From Stomoxys calcitrans (taxonomy: Eukaryota > Arthropoda > Insecta > Diptera > Muscidae): DNA of 64,000 nucleotides. Numbering within the stretch: the stretch's first letter is position 1; each line of letters starts with the position of its first letter. The stretch covers positions 94,587,582 to 94,651,581 of the forward strand of contig NC_081552.1 of assembly GCF_963082655.1 (NCBI RefSeq), read 5' to 3'. A model generated the notes under the pieces. That model saw only the letters and a list, made by a program, of their open reading frames with translations. It had not been told where the DNA came from and searched no databases. The position numbers and the translations under genes are program-made. This document shows positions 22,246 to 34,039 of this stretch, one piece after another.

Positions 22246-23491
22246 AGCGAAAAATTAAAAAAAATAGCTGTGCCGTGAATAAATTACAAATTAAACGGGT
22301 TGTGTAACGCAAACTAAAATAAATGTCACTGTCAAAATGTCACCAATATTTCAAATGGAAAAATTGTAGATAATACAAGAAATATTATTATCTAGGAAAG
22401 CAAATCGTGTATTGGATGAAGATATGAGTGAACCAAAACAAGCAGTTGAAGAAACTGAAGCCCTAATAGAGGTATCTGCTCCAGATGAAGATTTGAATTT
22501 CAATGTATTGCGATCTGGAAGGCAAATTAGGAACAATCTCATAAAAACTGACATTAAAGACGATCAAAAAACTGTGGACGAAGCATTGTCAAGAAATGAT
22601 CACGATATGTGGATTCAATCGATGACAGCCGAATACTAGTCCTTAGTCGATAAATGAACGTGGAAAGTGGTGGATAGTAAATGGAGTACCTATTGTAAAG
22701 TGTAAGTGGGTGTTCACAAAGAAACACGATAAGAATGGAAACGTAGAGCGTTACAAATCAAGATTGGTCGCGAAAGGTTGTAGTCAGAAAAATGGTAAGG
22801 AGAAATACTCCAACGGGGCCTTTACAACTTTCTCAAAAGAATATGATTTTGGAATTGTTAAAAGAAAATGAAATGGAAAACGTCAGAAAGGTTGCTACTC
22901 CATTAGATCCTGGTCAAAAGTTTAATAAATGTACAAATAGCTGTGTTAATTGTAAGAAAGAAATCCTATCAGTCTCTAATTGGTTCCTTAATGTATATTG
23001 GATTATGTGCAAGACCGGATATCCTACATGTTGTCACGAAATTATCTCAATTTATTATTAACGATCCGCATTCTGAACATGTGAGTGGAGCTCATCATGT
23101 GATATCTAAATGCAACCATAAACCAAAGATTTGAGTATAACTGCACTGGCAAACCATTATAGGGATTTGTAGATGCAGACTGGACAGGTAGCTCAGATGA
23201 GAGAGAAAATCATTCACTGGTTTTATATTTATATTGGCTGGAGCTGCTGTGATGTTTGAAATAAAAAATAACCAACTGTGGCGTTAAGTAGCACCGAAGC
23301 CGAATATATGGCTTTATCTGCAGCGACTAAGGAGATCATTTATATTCGAAATTTGCTGACTAAAATTGGTTTTGGAAGACTTGTGAGAAATGCAACACCA
23401 TTGTATGGAGACAACATTGAATTCCAACTGTAAGTTAAAAACCCGATGTATCACTCAAGAAGCAAGCATATTTGTGATTTGACCCTAAAAA
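22246..23491 (+). pseudogene. copia-type pol relic (reverse transcriptase and RNase H)
   Basis: After a short leader, gag, protease and integrase are missing. The frame at 22412-22639 ends 'DEALSRNDHDMWIQSMTAEY', the segment preceding copia reverse transcriptase. 'CKWVFTKKHDKNGNVERYKS' and 'RLVAKGCSQK' follow in other frames, then a deletion. 'YQSLIGSLMYIGLCARPDIL' comes next at about 22968. RNase H pieces 'GFVDADWTGSS' (with its catalytic DAD) and a 'SSTEAEYMALSAATKE' region at about 23290 follow. Many frameshifts and stops. The fold-back mariner copy 3 lies directly after it. The intact protein would copy the RNA genome into DNA. Confidence 0.75.
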
Positions 23492-23493
23492 TA

Positions 23494-24100
23494 AAGGGTG
23501 ATTTTTTTGAGGTTAGGATTTTCATGCATTAGTATTTGACAGATCACGTGGGATTTCAGACATGGTGTCAAAGAGAAAGATGCTCAGTATGCTTTGACAT
23601 TTCATCATGAATAGACTGACTAACGAGCAACGCTTGCAAATCATTGAATTTTATTACCAAAATCAGTGTTCGGTTCGAAATGTGTTCATTCACCGTAACG
23701 TTGCGTCCAACAGCATCTTTGAAAAAATACGGTCCAATGATTCCACCAGCGTACAAACCACACCAAACAGTGCATTTTTCGGGATGCATGGGCAGTTCTT
23801 GAACGGCTTCTGGTTGCTCTTCACTCCAAATGCGGCAATTTTGCTTATTTACGTAGCCATTCAACCAGAAATGAGCCTCATCGCTGAACAAAATTTGTCG
23901 ATAAAAAAGCGTATTTTCTGCCAACTTTTCTAGGGCCCATTCACTGAAAATGATTTGCAAGCGTTGCTCGTTAGTAAGTCTATTCATGATGAAATGTCAA
24001 AGCATACTGAGCATCTTTCTCTTTGACACCATGTCTGAAATCCCACGTGATCTGTCAAATACTAATGCATGAAAATCCTAACCTCAAAAAAATCACCCTT
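23494..24100. mobile_element. fold-back mariner derivative, copy 3
   Basis: A 607-bp element flanked by TA (23492-23493 and 24101-24102). Arms 23494-23641 and 23953-24100 differ at one base. Its centre has 'ATAAAAAAGCGTATTTTCTG' to 'CTAGGGCCCATTCACTGAAA' where copies 1 and 2 have short duplicated CACTGAAAATGATT units. It is the longest version and probably the least rearranged at this junction. Confidence 0.85.
23568..23987 (-). pseudogene. chimeric truncated mariner transposase frame (copy 3)
   Basis: 139 residues: 13 N-terminal residues, then 'FSEWALEKLAENTLFYRQIL', leading naturally into 'FSDEAHFWLNGYVNKQN'. The link is more transposase-like than in copies 1 and 2, suggesting this is the parent arrangement. 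It ends by reading antisense through the left arm. Confidence 0.75.
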
Positions 24101-24102
24101 TA

Positions 24103-26350
24103 TATATCAGACTCATGTTCTACTCTAAAATGCGTCTTATTACAGTCCTATATTGCAATGGTCAGCAAATATTTCATATATGGGTGTTGTGGCCCCATAG
24201 GCATTTTTCCCCGAATATTTATACCAAATTCGTGCTTTACTCACAAAGACTGGGGGTGTTTTTGGAAGGGGCGGACCTCCAAACACTTGGCCCTACATTT
24301 GGATATCAGAATTGTATTCTTCCCTCAAATATCTTTTGTTTAAACCCCATATTGCCATGGGCAGTAAATAAGCACTAAATACCTTTCATTTGAGACCAAT
24401 ATTGTCGTTATTGGTTTAAATATATATTTGGTAGGTTTTGGGGGTGGGGCGGCCCCCCTAGGTACCCTATCCGAAATTTGGATACCAAATTTTTATTTTT
24501 AGTTTACTTTATGAGAGCACACAAAATTTCGCTTAAATCGCACCGCCCATCACCGAGATCTGGCGTTTCTGATTAGGGAGGGTAGCCCCCCCCCCCCCCC
24601 CTTTAGACATCAAAAAATGTAGCACTCTATTTTCACCACGGGATGCACCATCAGTGAAAATTTCATACAAATCGGTTCGGCCGTTTTTGAGTCTATAAGG
24701 AACACCGCTGAGCCTTCTCCCATTCTCTTATTTTATCTGAGCCTTATACTGGCACGGACAGTAAAATCGTGTTCGGGGGTACTGGTACGGCCTTTCAGAT
24801 ATTTTGTCCCAATGTGCATATCATATTGGTGCTCTACTCCCAAATACCTTTCATTTGAGCCTTATATTGCTATGGTCTGTAAATCTGATATATGACGGTT
24901 TACCGTCATACATTAGATTCGTTCTCCAGTCTCTCTAGTCTTTGGGGGTGGCACGATCGTCTGAGTATCCCACCCTAAATAAAGTTACAAAATTGCTGTT
25001 TTTGAGTTTTTTGAGTTATTATAAACATCATTTAAATTGCCCTACTCATCTCCGAGATCTGAACTTTTTGAAAATAAGGAAGGGGGGAGTCGCCCATTAT
25101 AGTTTGGGTAGCCAAACCCTTTGCCCCGAAAGTGGATATAAGATTCATTCTCTCCTCCCAAAAAAACCCAAGAGACAATTTATTTCAGTCCTCTATTGTA
25201 GCGATATACATGTACTGCTGAATGGCACGACAGCTGGACGTGACCCAGATTATTGAATCTGTATATTAACATTAGATTCGAACCTACTAACATAGACGTT
25301 TCTTTTAATTCACATATTAGCCCGCTCGATCTACATGTCCATAGCTCGAACTACATGTTCCATCCCCAGATTCGTGGTCAATTCCTAAGGACTTTTCATT
25401 TGATACCCATTTTTGTGACGTTGGACATTCATGCCCGCTTAAGGAGGAATCCCCGTAGACACCTTGGACCAAAAACTTATAATATATGTGAACTCAACTT
25501 CCAAACACCTTTCATTTAATATCCATATTTTCCCAGTTGGTAAATATGTCCCATTGAGGGGTTTTTGTGGGGTGGGGGCTGCCTCAGACACCAAGGAATA
25601 CGATTTTAAATAAGTTTTTTACTATACTTTTAAATACCTTTCATATGATATCGCAATCGCAAAATATGTCCTACTGGGGGGTGTCGAGCCCCTTAGGCAT
25701 CAAGAAATACATTTTTATGTCAGATTTGTATTCTTCTTTCAAATATTTTTCGTTTGATATCCATGTAGTCCTAATTGGTAAATATGCCCCGAGGGGGGTT
25801 TTGGGGGATGGGGAGGCCCCTCAGACACCAACGAATAAATTTTTATGTTAGATTTGTACTCTTCTTATAAAAAACTTCCATTTGATACCCATATTATCCA
25901 AAGCGGTGAAAGACTCCTGTTGGGGGTTTTTTTGAAGGTGGGGGATCCCCCCGAACACTTTGGGGGAAATTTGTGTACCAAGTTCGTACATTATTCTTAA
26001 ATACCTTTCATTTGACACCCATATTGGCCCTGTCGGTAAACATGTCCGTCCGTGGGCATGTGGGTTTTGGGATGGGGCGTCCGCCCAGGTTATTTGACCC
26101 AAAAATTTTGTACCAATTTCGTTTTTTTGGGGTACCATAAGGTGGCATACAAAATTTCGCTTAAATCGGTGCATCCATCTCCGAGATCTGGCGTTTTTGA
26201 AAATTGGGGTATGGGGGAGGGTCCGCCCCCTCCCTGTGAAAATTTCATGAAAATTGGTTCAGCCGTTTTTGAGACTATACGGAACAGACAAATAAACTAA
26301 CAAAAAATAAACAAACAATCAAACAGAGCGCAACAATTTCATTTTTATAT
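24103..26350 (+). mobile_element. 130-bp tandem-repeat element, long body and 3' end
   Basis: About fifteen degenerate monomers carry 'CTTTCATTTGA', 'CCCATATTG', 'GTAAATATG', 'GGGGGTGTTTTGGGG' and 'TGGATATCAGATTCGT'. Twice there is a distal block 'AAAATTTCGCTTAAATCG ... CATC..CGAGATCTGGCG' followed by 'GGTTCAGCCGTTTTTGAG' and AAACAA-type repeats (near 24680 and 26250-26320). The 3' end abuts the next copy's CTAGCTGA. A run of about 14 C lies near 24588. No protein is encoded. Confidence 0.65.
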
Positions 26351-26356
26351 AATAGA

Positions 26357-26830
26357 CTAGCTGAACCTGGCACGCACTGCTGCACCCGATAATGGTATGT
26401 TGAAGAGGAGTAATCAAATTTGAGAATTCTGCTAATTTCAAATGCAATTTGAAAATGTACTCCAATTTTCCTGTGGATTTTTCTGCACTGAAATACCCCA
26501 CATTGCAATGGTCAGTAATAGTCCTGTTTCTTGCTCTACTCCTTAAGACCTTTCATTTAAAATCCATATAGCCAGGATGGATTTTCTTGAGAGGGGTGTC
26601 CCACGAAATACTTAGTCTTACAATTGGATATCAGATTCGTTTTCTACTCTCAAATACCTTTAATTTGATTCTCATATTTAAGTAATTGGTCTATAAATCC
26701 GTTGGCGTGTTTTGGGAGTGGGCGGCCCCAGATTTTTATACAAAATTTTTGTTGTTAAGTTACGGTAAGTGTACAAGGGAGGTCGCCAACAGCAGTTTTT
26801 AAACCTATATGGATGTGGAACACACACACA
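26357..26830 (+). mobile_element. 130-bp tandem-repeat element, truncated copy
   Basis: It opens CTAGCTGAACCTGGCACGCA directly after the end of the previous copy. A few monomers follow, breaking off where the subfamily-B Helentron begins. Confidence 0.55.
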
Positions 26831-26833
26831 CTG

Positions 26834-27998
26834 GTGAAAAATGCATACTTTATGCCCCATAGCAGCTATATCGAAATATGTTCCGATTTGGACCAAATAC
26901 TTATAAGTTCAAGTCATTGTTCAATTGTGTATAAAAAAATATTGGTTTTTTAAGTAGCTATACCTAAAAATAAACCGATCTGAACCATATACGACACGGA
27001 TGTCGAAGAGCCCTACATTAGTCACTGTGTCAAATTTCAGTAAAATCGGATTATAAATGAGCCTTTTATGCGGATAGAACTTTAAACCGAGATATAGGTC
27101 TATATGGCAGATATATCCAAATCTGAGCCGTTCTGCGAAAAATTGAAGAAGAATGTCGAAGGGCCTAATACAACTCACTGTTCCAAATTTCGCCGAATTT
27201 GGACAATAAATGCGCCTTTTATGGCCCCAAAACCTTAAATCAAAAAATCGGTCTATAGCTATATCCAAATCTGAACCGATCTGAGTCAAATTGAAGAAGG
27301 ATGTCGAAGGGCCCAACACAACTCACTGCCCCGAATTTCGGCGACATCGGACAACATCGTCGACATCGTCTTTTATGGTCCCAAAACCTCAAATCTAGAT
27401 ATCGGTCTATATGGCAGCTATATCCAAATCTGGACCGGTCTGGGCCAAATTGAAGAAGGATGACGAAGGGCCTAACACAACTCACTGTCCTAAATTTGAG
27501 CAAAATCGGATAATAAATGTGGCTTTTATTGGCCTAAGACCCAAAATCTGAGGATCGGTCTATATGGCAGCTATATCCAAATCTGGACCGATCTGAACTA
27601 AATTGACGAAGGATGTCGAAGGGGCTAACACAACTCACTGTCTCTAATTTCAGCAATATCGGATAATAACTGTGGCTTTTATTGGGCTAAGACCCTAAAT
27701 CGGTGGATCGGTCTATATGGGGACTATATCAAGATATAGTCCGTTATAGCCCATCTTCGAACTTAACCTGCTTATGGACAAAAAATGAACCGGTGCAAAG
27801 TTTCAGCTCAATATCTCTATTTTTAAAGACATTAGTGTGATTTCAAGAGACAGACGGACGGATATGTCTAGATCGTCTTAGATTTTTACGCTGATCATGA
27901 ATATATATACTTTATAGGGTCGGAAATGTATATGTCGATATGTTGCAAACGGAATGACAAAATGAATATACCCCCATCCTTCGGTGGTGGGTATAATA
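26834..27998 (-). mobile_element. DINE-1/Helentron-like element, subfamily B, hairpin end missing
   Basis: On the minus strand it begins TATACCCACCACCGAAGGAT, with TATATATTCATGATCAGCG and a short GTCY tract near 27855. Monomers keyed by 'GGCCTAACACAACTCACT' follow. The terminal hairpin is absent. Compared with 16219-17591 the monomers are more diverged. Confidence 0.7.
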
Positions 27999-28107
27999 AT
28001 TAAAAGAAGCATACATTGATGTTATGATTGATTTGTGTATTCTGCTAAATCAGGCAATAAAACCCCGTTTTGTGACTTTGCAAATTGCAAATTTGCCCGT
28101 GAACATT

Positions 28108-28374
28108 CTATTAAGAAACAGGGGCCAACTTCTCACATACCTGTGAGTGCTGTCCAATTCAAGTTTAAGCTCAGTGATGCGGGGCCTCCTTTTTATAGCC
28201 GAGTTCTCTCTTTGTGGACATGTTTTTAAAATGGCTGTCATACCAAATGGTATCGTAAATCACAAATTTCGCCAGCATATATTTGGCTGATAATTTCTTC
28301 TGATGTTCTAGACAGAATTCAAACCTAGGCGTTCAGCATCATCGGCGGACATCCTAATCTCTGCGCTACGGTGG
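28108..28374 (-). mobile_element. tRNA-derived SINE, copy 4
   Basis: The minus strand carries a head (CACCGTAGCGCAGAGATTAG), B-box-like GGTTTGAATTCTGTC, a diverged body, and GTATGTGAGAAGTTGGCCCC. The middle (28200-28290) is altered. Confidence 0.6.
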
Positions 28375-28387
28375 CCATTTTATGGCA

Positions 28388-28640
28388 TAAAGAACCTAAG
28401 TCTGAACCTTTTTGGGTTGGATGTTGGGAGGCTTAAAATAACTCACTAATAATTAATAAATAAAACTTTTATGGACTTCAGACACTTAATCGGCAGATTG
28501 GTCTATATGATAGCTGTATCCAAATATGGACCAATTTGGGTCGTTAAAGAATTTAACCTGCGTGCAGCAAAAAGTCGTATCTGTGTCAAATTTCAGCTCA
28601 TTATCTCAATTTTTGAAGGCTGTAGCGTGTATATCATTGC
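28388..28640 (-). mobile_element. subfamily-B Helentron fragment
   Basis: The plus-strand text 'CGGCAGATTGGTCTATATGA' and 'TTTCAGCTCATTATCTCAAT' matches subfamily-B monomer and pre-GTCY blocks. No ends are preserved. Confidence 0.45.
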
Positions 28641-28663
28641 TTTTAACGATGTGTTACTGTTTT

Positions 28664-29170
28664 TATACCCACCGCCATAGGATAGGGGCATACTAATCGA
28701 GTCATTCTGTTTATAACACCTCGAAATATTAATCTACGACCTGATAAAAAATATATTTTCTTGATCGCCATATTGGTTTCGATTTGAATATAGTTTCCAT
28801 ATAAAGTGGTCCTTCGACTTGACTTCTTGAGCTCCTAGAATCTACAATTACTACCAATTGGACTGAAATTTTGCACATGGTGTTCCGTTACGACTTCCAA
28901 CAATCGTGGTCTGAATCGGTGTATAGCCTGAAATAGCTCCCAAATAAATCGATCTCCCGATTAGACTCTTGAGCCCCTAAAATGCGCAGTTGTTATCCGA
29001 TTGATCAGATATTTTGTACGTAGAATTCTGTTATGACTTCCAACAATCGTGACAAGTATGGTCCAAATCGGTGTATAACCTGAAATAGCTCCTATATAAA
29101 CCGATTTCCCAATTTGACATCTCAAGCCCCTGTAAGCCTCAGTCTTTATCCGATGCGTTCCGAATTTAAG
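28664..29170 (+). mobile_element. Helentron-like element, subfamily C, decayed
   Basis: It starts TATACCCACCGCCATAGGAT, then 'TTGATCGCC' and two diverged monomers ('AGCTCCTATATAAACCGATT'). The GTCY tract and hairpin are missing. Confidence 0.55.
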
Positions 29171-29597
29171 CCTAGTATCGACTTCATTTACAGCAAAAAT
29201 GCCCATTAAATTATAGCGAAAACGGACACTCTTTTTTGTCATAACACAAACAAAAGTCGTACCACAACACACAATAAAGACTTCTTCCATATTGTAGAGT
29301 TCATTCGGTCCATTTCGTGAGCATTTAATTACATTTGCAATTAAAATTGTGCGAAATTTATCCTGATGCAGCGACGATCGCTGCTGATTTGCCCACTTGT
29401 ACGGAATGTGTTCGCATTTTCTTCGTCACCAATTTTTTATAGTGCATTTTGACAGTTGTTCATGTGAAAAGTCGACGTCAGTACTAGACTTTAGCGCGCT
29501 TTTACTAGTTACACAATAAATTGTTGATTTATATGAAAGAGGCCAAAAATATGTGGATTACGTCGCCTCTAACACAGCCAACGGTGCTTATTTAATA
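29171..29597. other. spacer with traces of repeats
   Basis: Contains 'TTTAGCGCGCTTTTACTAGT' near 29492, a possible remnant of a Helentron 3' end. Otherwise nothing recognised. Confidence 0.4.
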
Positions 29598-30968
29598 CTA
29601 GCTGGACAGGGCCCGCTCCGCTGCGCCTTCTTTAACTCTCTAATACCTTTGTAGACTGAGGACACTTCGCCTGAATGTGGATATCGAATTCGTGCTACTG
29701 TAGCCTATGTTAGCCTATGACGCTGAACGCCTGCGATCGAATCCTAGCGAGAACTTCAGAAAAAATTTAAAGCGGTGGTTATCCCCTCTTAATGCTGACG
29801 TCATTTGCGAGGTACTTTGCCATGCATGATCATTTAAAAAATTCTCCCCAAAGAGGTGTCGCACTGCGGCAAGCCGTTCGGACTCGCCTATAAAAAGGTC
29901 CCTTATCGTTGATAAACTCAACTTGAATCGAAAAGCACTCGTTGATGTGTGAGAAGTTTGCCCCTGCTCGGTTCCTGGGTACATTTTTACTTTACTTCCA
30001 AATGCCTTTCTAATGAGTCCCATTTTACCGTATTTATAAATATTTCGGGTTTAGGTTAATTTCAGAGGTGGAGTGGCCACCTAGACACTTGGCCCTTAAA
30101 GTAGATGTAAGATTCGTGCTCTACTTTCAAAACATTTTATATGAGCCCCATACTGGCATGATCAGTAAATAAGTTCTATCAATATCCCGAAAATCGATCA
30201 ATTTACATCCTAAATAGCTTTTATATAATTGAGAGGCATTTTGGGGTGCGGCGGCTCCCCAAATAAATGGCTCTTCGATTGGATATCAGATTTGTTTTTT
30301 TCTCTCAACCACCTTTCGTTTGAGCTCTAAATTGTCGTGACTGGACTCGCGGGTTTTGGACGGCCCCCGAGGCATCCGACCCCAACAATAGAAACCATGT
30401 TTTGTTTTGACTGTGAGAGTGGAAAAAAAATTTTTCAACTAATCGCATTACCAATCTCCGAGATATTGCGTTTTGAAAATTAGGGCAATGAGATGTGCTT
30501 TTTAGGGAAGGAATGTCACCTCGGACATATCGAATCAAATATAGATAACAAAATTCGAGCTCAACTCGCAAATCTCTTTAATTTGAGTACCATATTGCCT
30601 TGGTCGGCAAATATGAACCGTTTGGAGTGTGTGTTGTGGGGCTGGACGGCCACTATGACCAGAAAATAGATATCAAATTCGTCATTTTCTCCCAAATACC
30701 GTTGATTTGAACTCCATATTGCCAAAATTGGAAATGAAGTTCAGTTTAAGGGGTGCTTAGGCCGTGCCCCCAAACACTTGGCTCCAAAATTGAATATACA
30801 ATTAGTTTTCTACTCTCAAATACCTTTCATTTGAGTCCCATATTGTCAAAATGGGTCAATCAACCTATTTAACTTATTTTTGGAAGGAAAAGTGTCACCT
30901 AAACTTGAACGCAAATTTAAATGTCATATTCGTAATCTACACCCAAATATCTTTCATTTGAGTCTCAT
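29598..30968 (+). mobile_element. 130-bp tandem-repeat element carrying a SINE
   Basis: It opens CTAGCTGGACAGGGCCCGCT. The first unit is interrupted by a SINE at the same junctions as in the copy at 7578-8276. Monomers continue ('CTCAAATACCTTTCATTTGA') to about 30968, where a Helentron fragment follows. The 3' AAACAA end is missing. Confidence 0.65.
29698..29978 (+). mobile_element. tRNA-derived SINE, copy 5
   Basis: The 5' head is replaced by CTGTAGCCTATGTTAGCC as in copy 1. B-box-like GCGATCGAATCCTAGCGAGA, body GGTGGTTATCCCCTCTTAAT and end GTGTGAGAAGTTTGCCCCTG are present. The sharing of the altered head and both flanks with copy 1 points to common descent. Confidence 0.7.
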
Positions 30969-31315
30969 ATAGTATGATATAGCTCCCATATAAACCGATC
31001 TCCTGATTTGACTTCTTGGGCCCTTACAAGCCGCAAATTTTGTCCAAATTATGCATGTGATGTTCTGTTACGACTTCCAACAACTGTGCCACATATAGCC
31101 AAAATCAGTCTTTAACCTGATGTAACTTCCATGTAAACCGGTCTCTCGATCATCCTTGTTCGGTTCCTAGTAGCTTTAATTTTTGCTGGTTTGACAGAAG
31201 TTTGGTATGTGGAATAACATTTTTCCCTACAACTAAATTCATTTTGTATAAACTTTTAGGAGAATCCATGGTGGTGGGTTCCCAAGATTCGACCCGGCCG
31301 AACTTAGCACTTTTT
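30969..31315 (+). mobile_element. Helentron-like element, subfamily C, 3' part
   Basis: Monomer pieces 'GATATAGCTCCCATATAAAC' lead to ATCCATGGTGGTGGGTTCCC, hairpin TTCGACCCGGCCGAA and CTTAGCAC. The 5' half with the GTCY tract is absent. Confidence 0.6.
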
Positions 31316-31962
31316 AAACTAATAATTTTATTTTCTGCGGTAGGGAACTTGTAGAAAGTGTGACCCACGTTTCGGATGACTTAATACTTGTTATTTTTCT
31401 TGGATGATGGCTATTATAACTGTGCAGTCATTCTGCCTGTGGGGGAAAGAAATTTTCTTGTTTGGAGTTTTTTTTTCTCAGTTTTGTTTGACTGAGCCCA
31501 GGCCAAGCGATGATGTGTTTTCACTGCAAAGGTGTTAAGTAGTTGCAAAAACTAGACTGGGCTTTCACCTTCAAGCTACACAGCAAGAAATGCCAATACA
31601 TCATTCGTTGTCGTCGAAACAATCATCATCGCCGGCATAATGATGACGCTAAACTTGGCGATGATGTTTTGGTGGGTATTTCATTTTAATTCCAAAATAA
31701 AATGCAAATGATTAATGTGGGAGTTTTGAAGACAGTAAAACCATGACACTGGGACACTGGGAAGGTAGTGCAAAGAGAAAATAACAAATGAATTAGTTGA
31801 GTTTTGGGGTCCGTAGATTATCATTTAAATAATTAACACATTACAATGGGCTAAATTAAGTTATACAACTAATTTACCGCCATGGCCCGGTTGTCCAAAA
31901 GCTCCGCCTATAATTAAAGTAGCCATTGTTCAAAATTTAATGTAAAATGATTCTGATTTTTG
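31316..31962. other. unique-looking sequence
   Basis: No gene or repeat recognised. Confidence 0.4.
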
Positions 31963-32566
31963 TATACCCTCCACCATAGAATGGGGTAATACTAATTTCG
32001 TCATTCTGTTTGTAACACCTCGAAATATTCGTCTGAGACCCCATAAAGTATATATATTCTTGATCGTCATGTCATTTTAAGTCGATCTAGCCATGTCCGT
32101 CCGTCTGTCTGTCGAAAGCACGCTAAGTTTCGAATTAGTAAAGCTAGCCACTTGAAATTTTGCACAAATCCTTTTTATTAGTGTAGGTCGGTTGGAATTG
32201 TAAATGTGACAAATCGGTCCATGTTTTGATATAGCTGCCACATGAACCGATCTTGTGTCTTGAGTTCTTGAGCCTCTAGAAGGCGCAATTCTTATCCGAT
32301 TGGAATGAAATTTTGCAAGACGTGTTTCGCTATGACTTCCAACAACTGTGCCGATTTGGCAGATATTTTGTACAACGGTTCTCTCATGACCTTCAACATA
32401 CGTGTTGTTAATATGGTCTGAATCGATCAATAGCTTGATAGCATAACAGTTCTTATTCAATATTCTTTGTTTGCCAAAAAATTGATACCGCGCGTAGAAC
32501 TCGATCCATGGTGGAGGGTATATAAGATTCGGCCCGGCCGAACTTAGCACGCTCTTACTTCTTATT
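31963..32566 (+). mobile_element. DINE-1/Helentron-like element, subfamily A
   Basis: TATACCCTCCACCATAGAAT, TATATATTCTTGATCGTCAT, TCCGTCCGTCTGTCTG, about two monomers, then GGTGGAGGGTATATAAG, hairpin TTCGGCCCGGCCGAA and CTTAGCACGCTCTTACTT. The long antisense open frame (32077-32604) arises because monomers are a multiple of three. Confidence 0.8.
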
Positions 32567-32608
32567 GTCTGTGATTGTCTCAAAAAGCAGTAAGTGAATG
32601 TCAAGCGC

Positions 32609-32680
32609 CCCGGTAGCTGAGATAGTTTGGACTAGCAGTAAGGAGGTTGTGGGGTCGATTCCCATCAACGGCTTTCTTTC
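32609..32680 (+). repeat. tRNA-like sequence, probable SINE head
   Basis: GCCCCGGTAGCTGAGATAGT resembles a tRNA 5' half with A box, and GTGGGGTCGATTCCCATC resembles a T arm with B box, about 40 bases apart. The sequence then runs into CTTTCTTTC rather than a matching acceptor stem. I favour a tRNA-derived repeat over a functional gene. Confidence 0.4.
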
Positions 32681-33849
32681 TTTCACTAAAAACTAAACTA
32701 AACTACTATTTATAAAACTGCCAATATAACATAACTTATGTGAATGTTTGTTAGACCTCCATGGCGGTTAAAGAAGATATATTTTGTAAATAAATCTTTA
32801 ATGAACCCAAAATTATGGCCAACGCCAACCACCGTTTGTGGTTTAGACATCTTGGCAACCTTTACAACCATTCACGTTATTTGTTGCTTGGCATTGTGTT
32901 ACTTAATTTTCCACACATTCCGTATTTTCGATCTGCCTCTGATTGTTTTTTCTTTGATATTAACTTTGAACATCGCTAATTTTCAACTTTCTGTTATTGA
33001 CGTTCAATTAATTACAATTAAATTATGTTGTATTTAAGCTTCTGTGAACATATTTTTTTCTGAGATTCTTTGTGCGTTTTTACTCAAAGTTTTAGTTAAA
33101 CTGCATTTAATTTTGAAGTCATTTTATGTAAAGGTTTTTTTTCCCCCGTTAAATGATGGCTGATATAATTGTGATTTAATTAAACGATATTTTTTCATTG
33201 GAAATTATCCACAAAAATATCAGAACATAAAAGTCGGTAATGTGAGCGATTTGTTTTCATAGAGGTTTTACAGGCAGTCTATGTGTTTGTTTAAATATTT
33301 TATTGAAGTTGTGTTGATGCAATTATTAAAATAACGTTATAATTGTTTGTTTTTTTTTTTTAAGGAATAGTGTTTTGCCGACCTTGTGGCCTATAAACTG
33401 AAAAATCGTTTTAAATAATGAAATATAATTGACAGAATTCATTGGCTTTAATAGTTTACGGAGTGAAGGAATCGAAAGCTTAGTCGAGCTGACTTTGAAT
33501 ACTCAACATTATGGATTTATGTAAAAGTTTATACAAAGTAGCTACTATTTCACATGTTTTCATCGGCCTATATTTGTAAAGGGTACGGATTTAGACGACA
33601 TAAGCGTTCTTCACATGCCAAATATTACCGTAATTACGAGCCTACATCAATCAAGGGACATAGATGGCAGCATTCGATGTTCTTAAAATATTAATAATCA
33701 GCAAAATTGATTATCTAGGGCCTCACTTCAAAGTCAAATTGGAGAATTGGTTGATATGGACCTTTTTGCACAAAAATCGTTTCAATGGGAGCAGTAGCTA
33801 CTTATGAAAATAAGTAACAATTAGTTTTGCTTAAAGAAAACGTAATAGC
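32681..33849. other. AT-rich non-coding stretch
   Basis: The 97-codon frame at 32744-33037 is hydrophobic mainly because the DNA is T-rich, and no family was recognised. No repeats were seen. Confidence 0.4.
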
Positions 33850-34015
33850 ACAAAATTTCATCCAAATCGTTTAATAATTGTGGGCTCTAAAGGCCCAATA
33901 AGTCAAATAAGGAGGTTGGTTTATTTGGCAGCTATATCGAAGCATAGACCGATTTGGCCCATTTACAATCCCAACCAACATGCAGTAATGAGAAGTATTT
34001 GTGCAAAAAAAGCAG
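33850..34015 (-). mobile_element. Helentron monomer fragment
   Basis: One monomer (plus text 'GGTTTATTTGGCAGCTATAT') and 'GACCGATTTGGCCCATTTAC' are followed by 'GAAGTATTTGTGCAAA', the order seen near the GTCY end of subfamily A. No ends. Confidence 0.5.
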
Positions 34016-34039
34016 ACAAAATGACAAATAAATGGTTTA

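Noticed and set aside
32077..32604. 175-codon frame on the minus strand as a gene
   Set aside because: It lies entirely in a Helentron-like element and is open because the monomer length is a multiple of three.
32609..32680. Functional tRNA gene
   Set aside because: A and B boxes look tRNA-like but no acceptor stem pairs and the 3' side runs into CTTTCTTTC.
32744..33037. 97-codon hydrophobic frame as a membrane protein
   Set aside because: Hydrophobicity follows from T-rich DNA; no family signature, poor start context, no neighbouring exon evidence.
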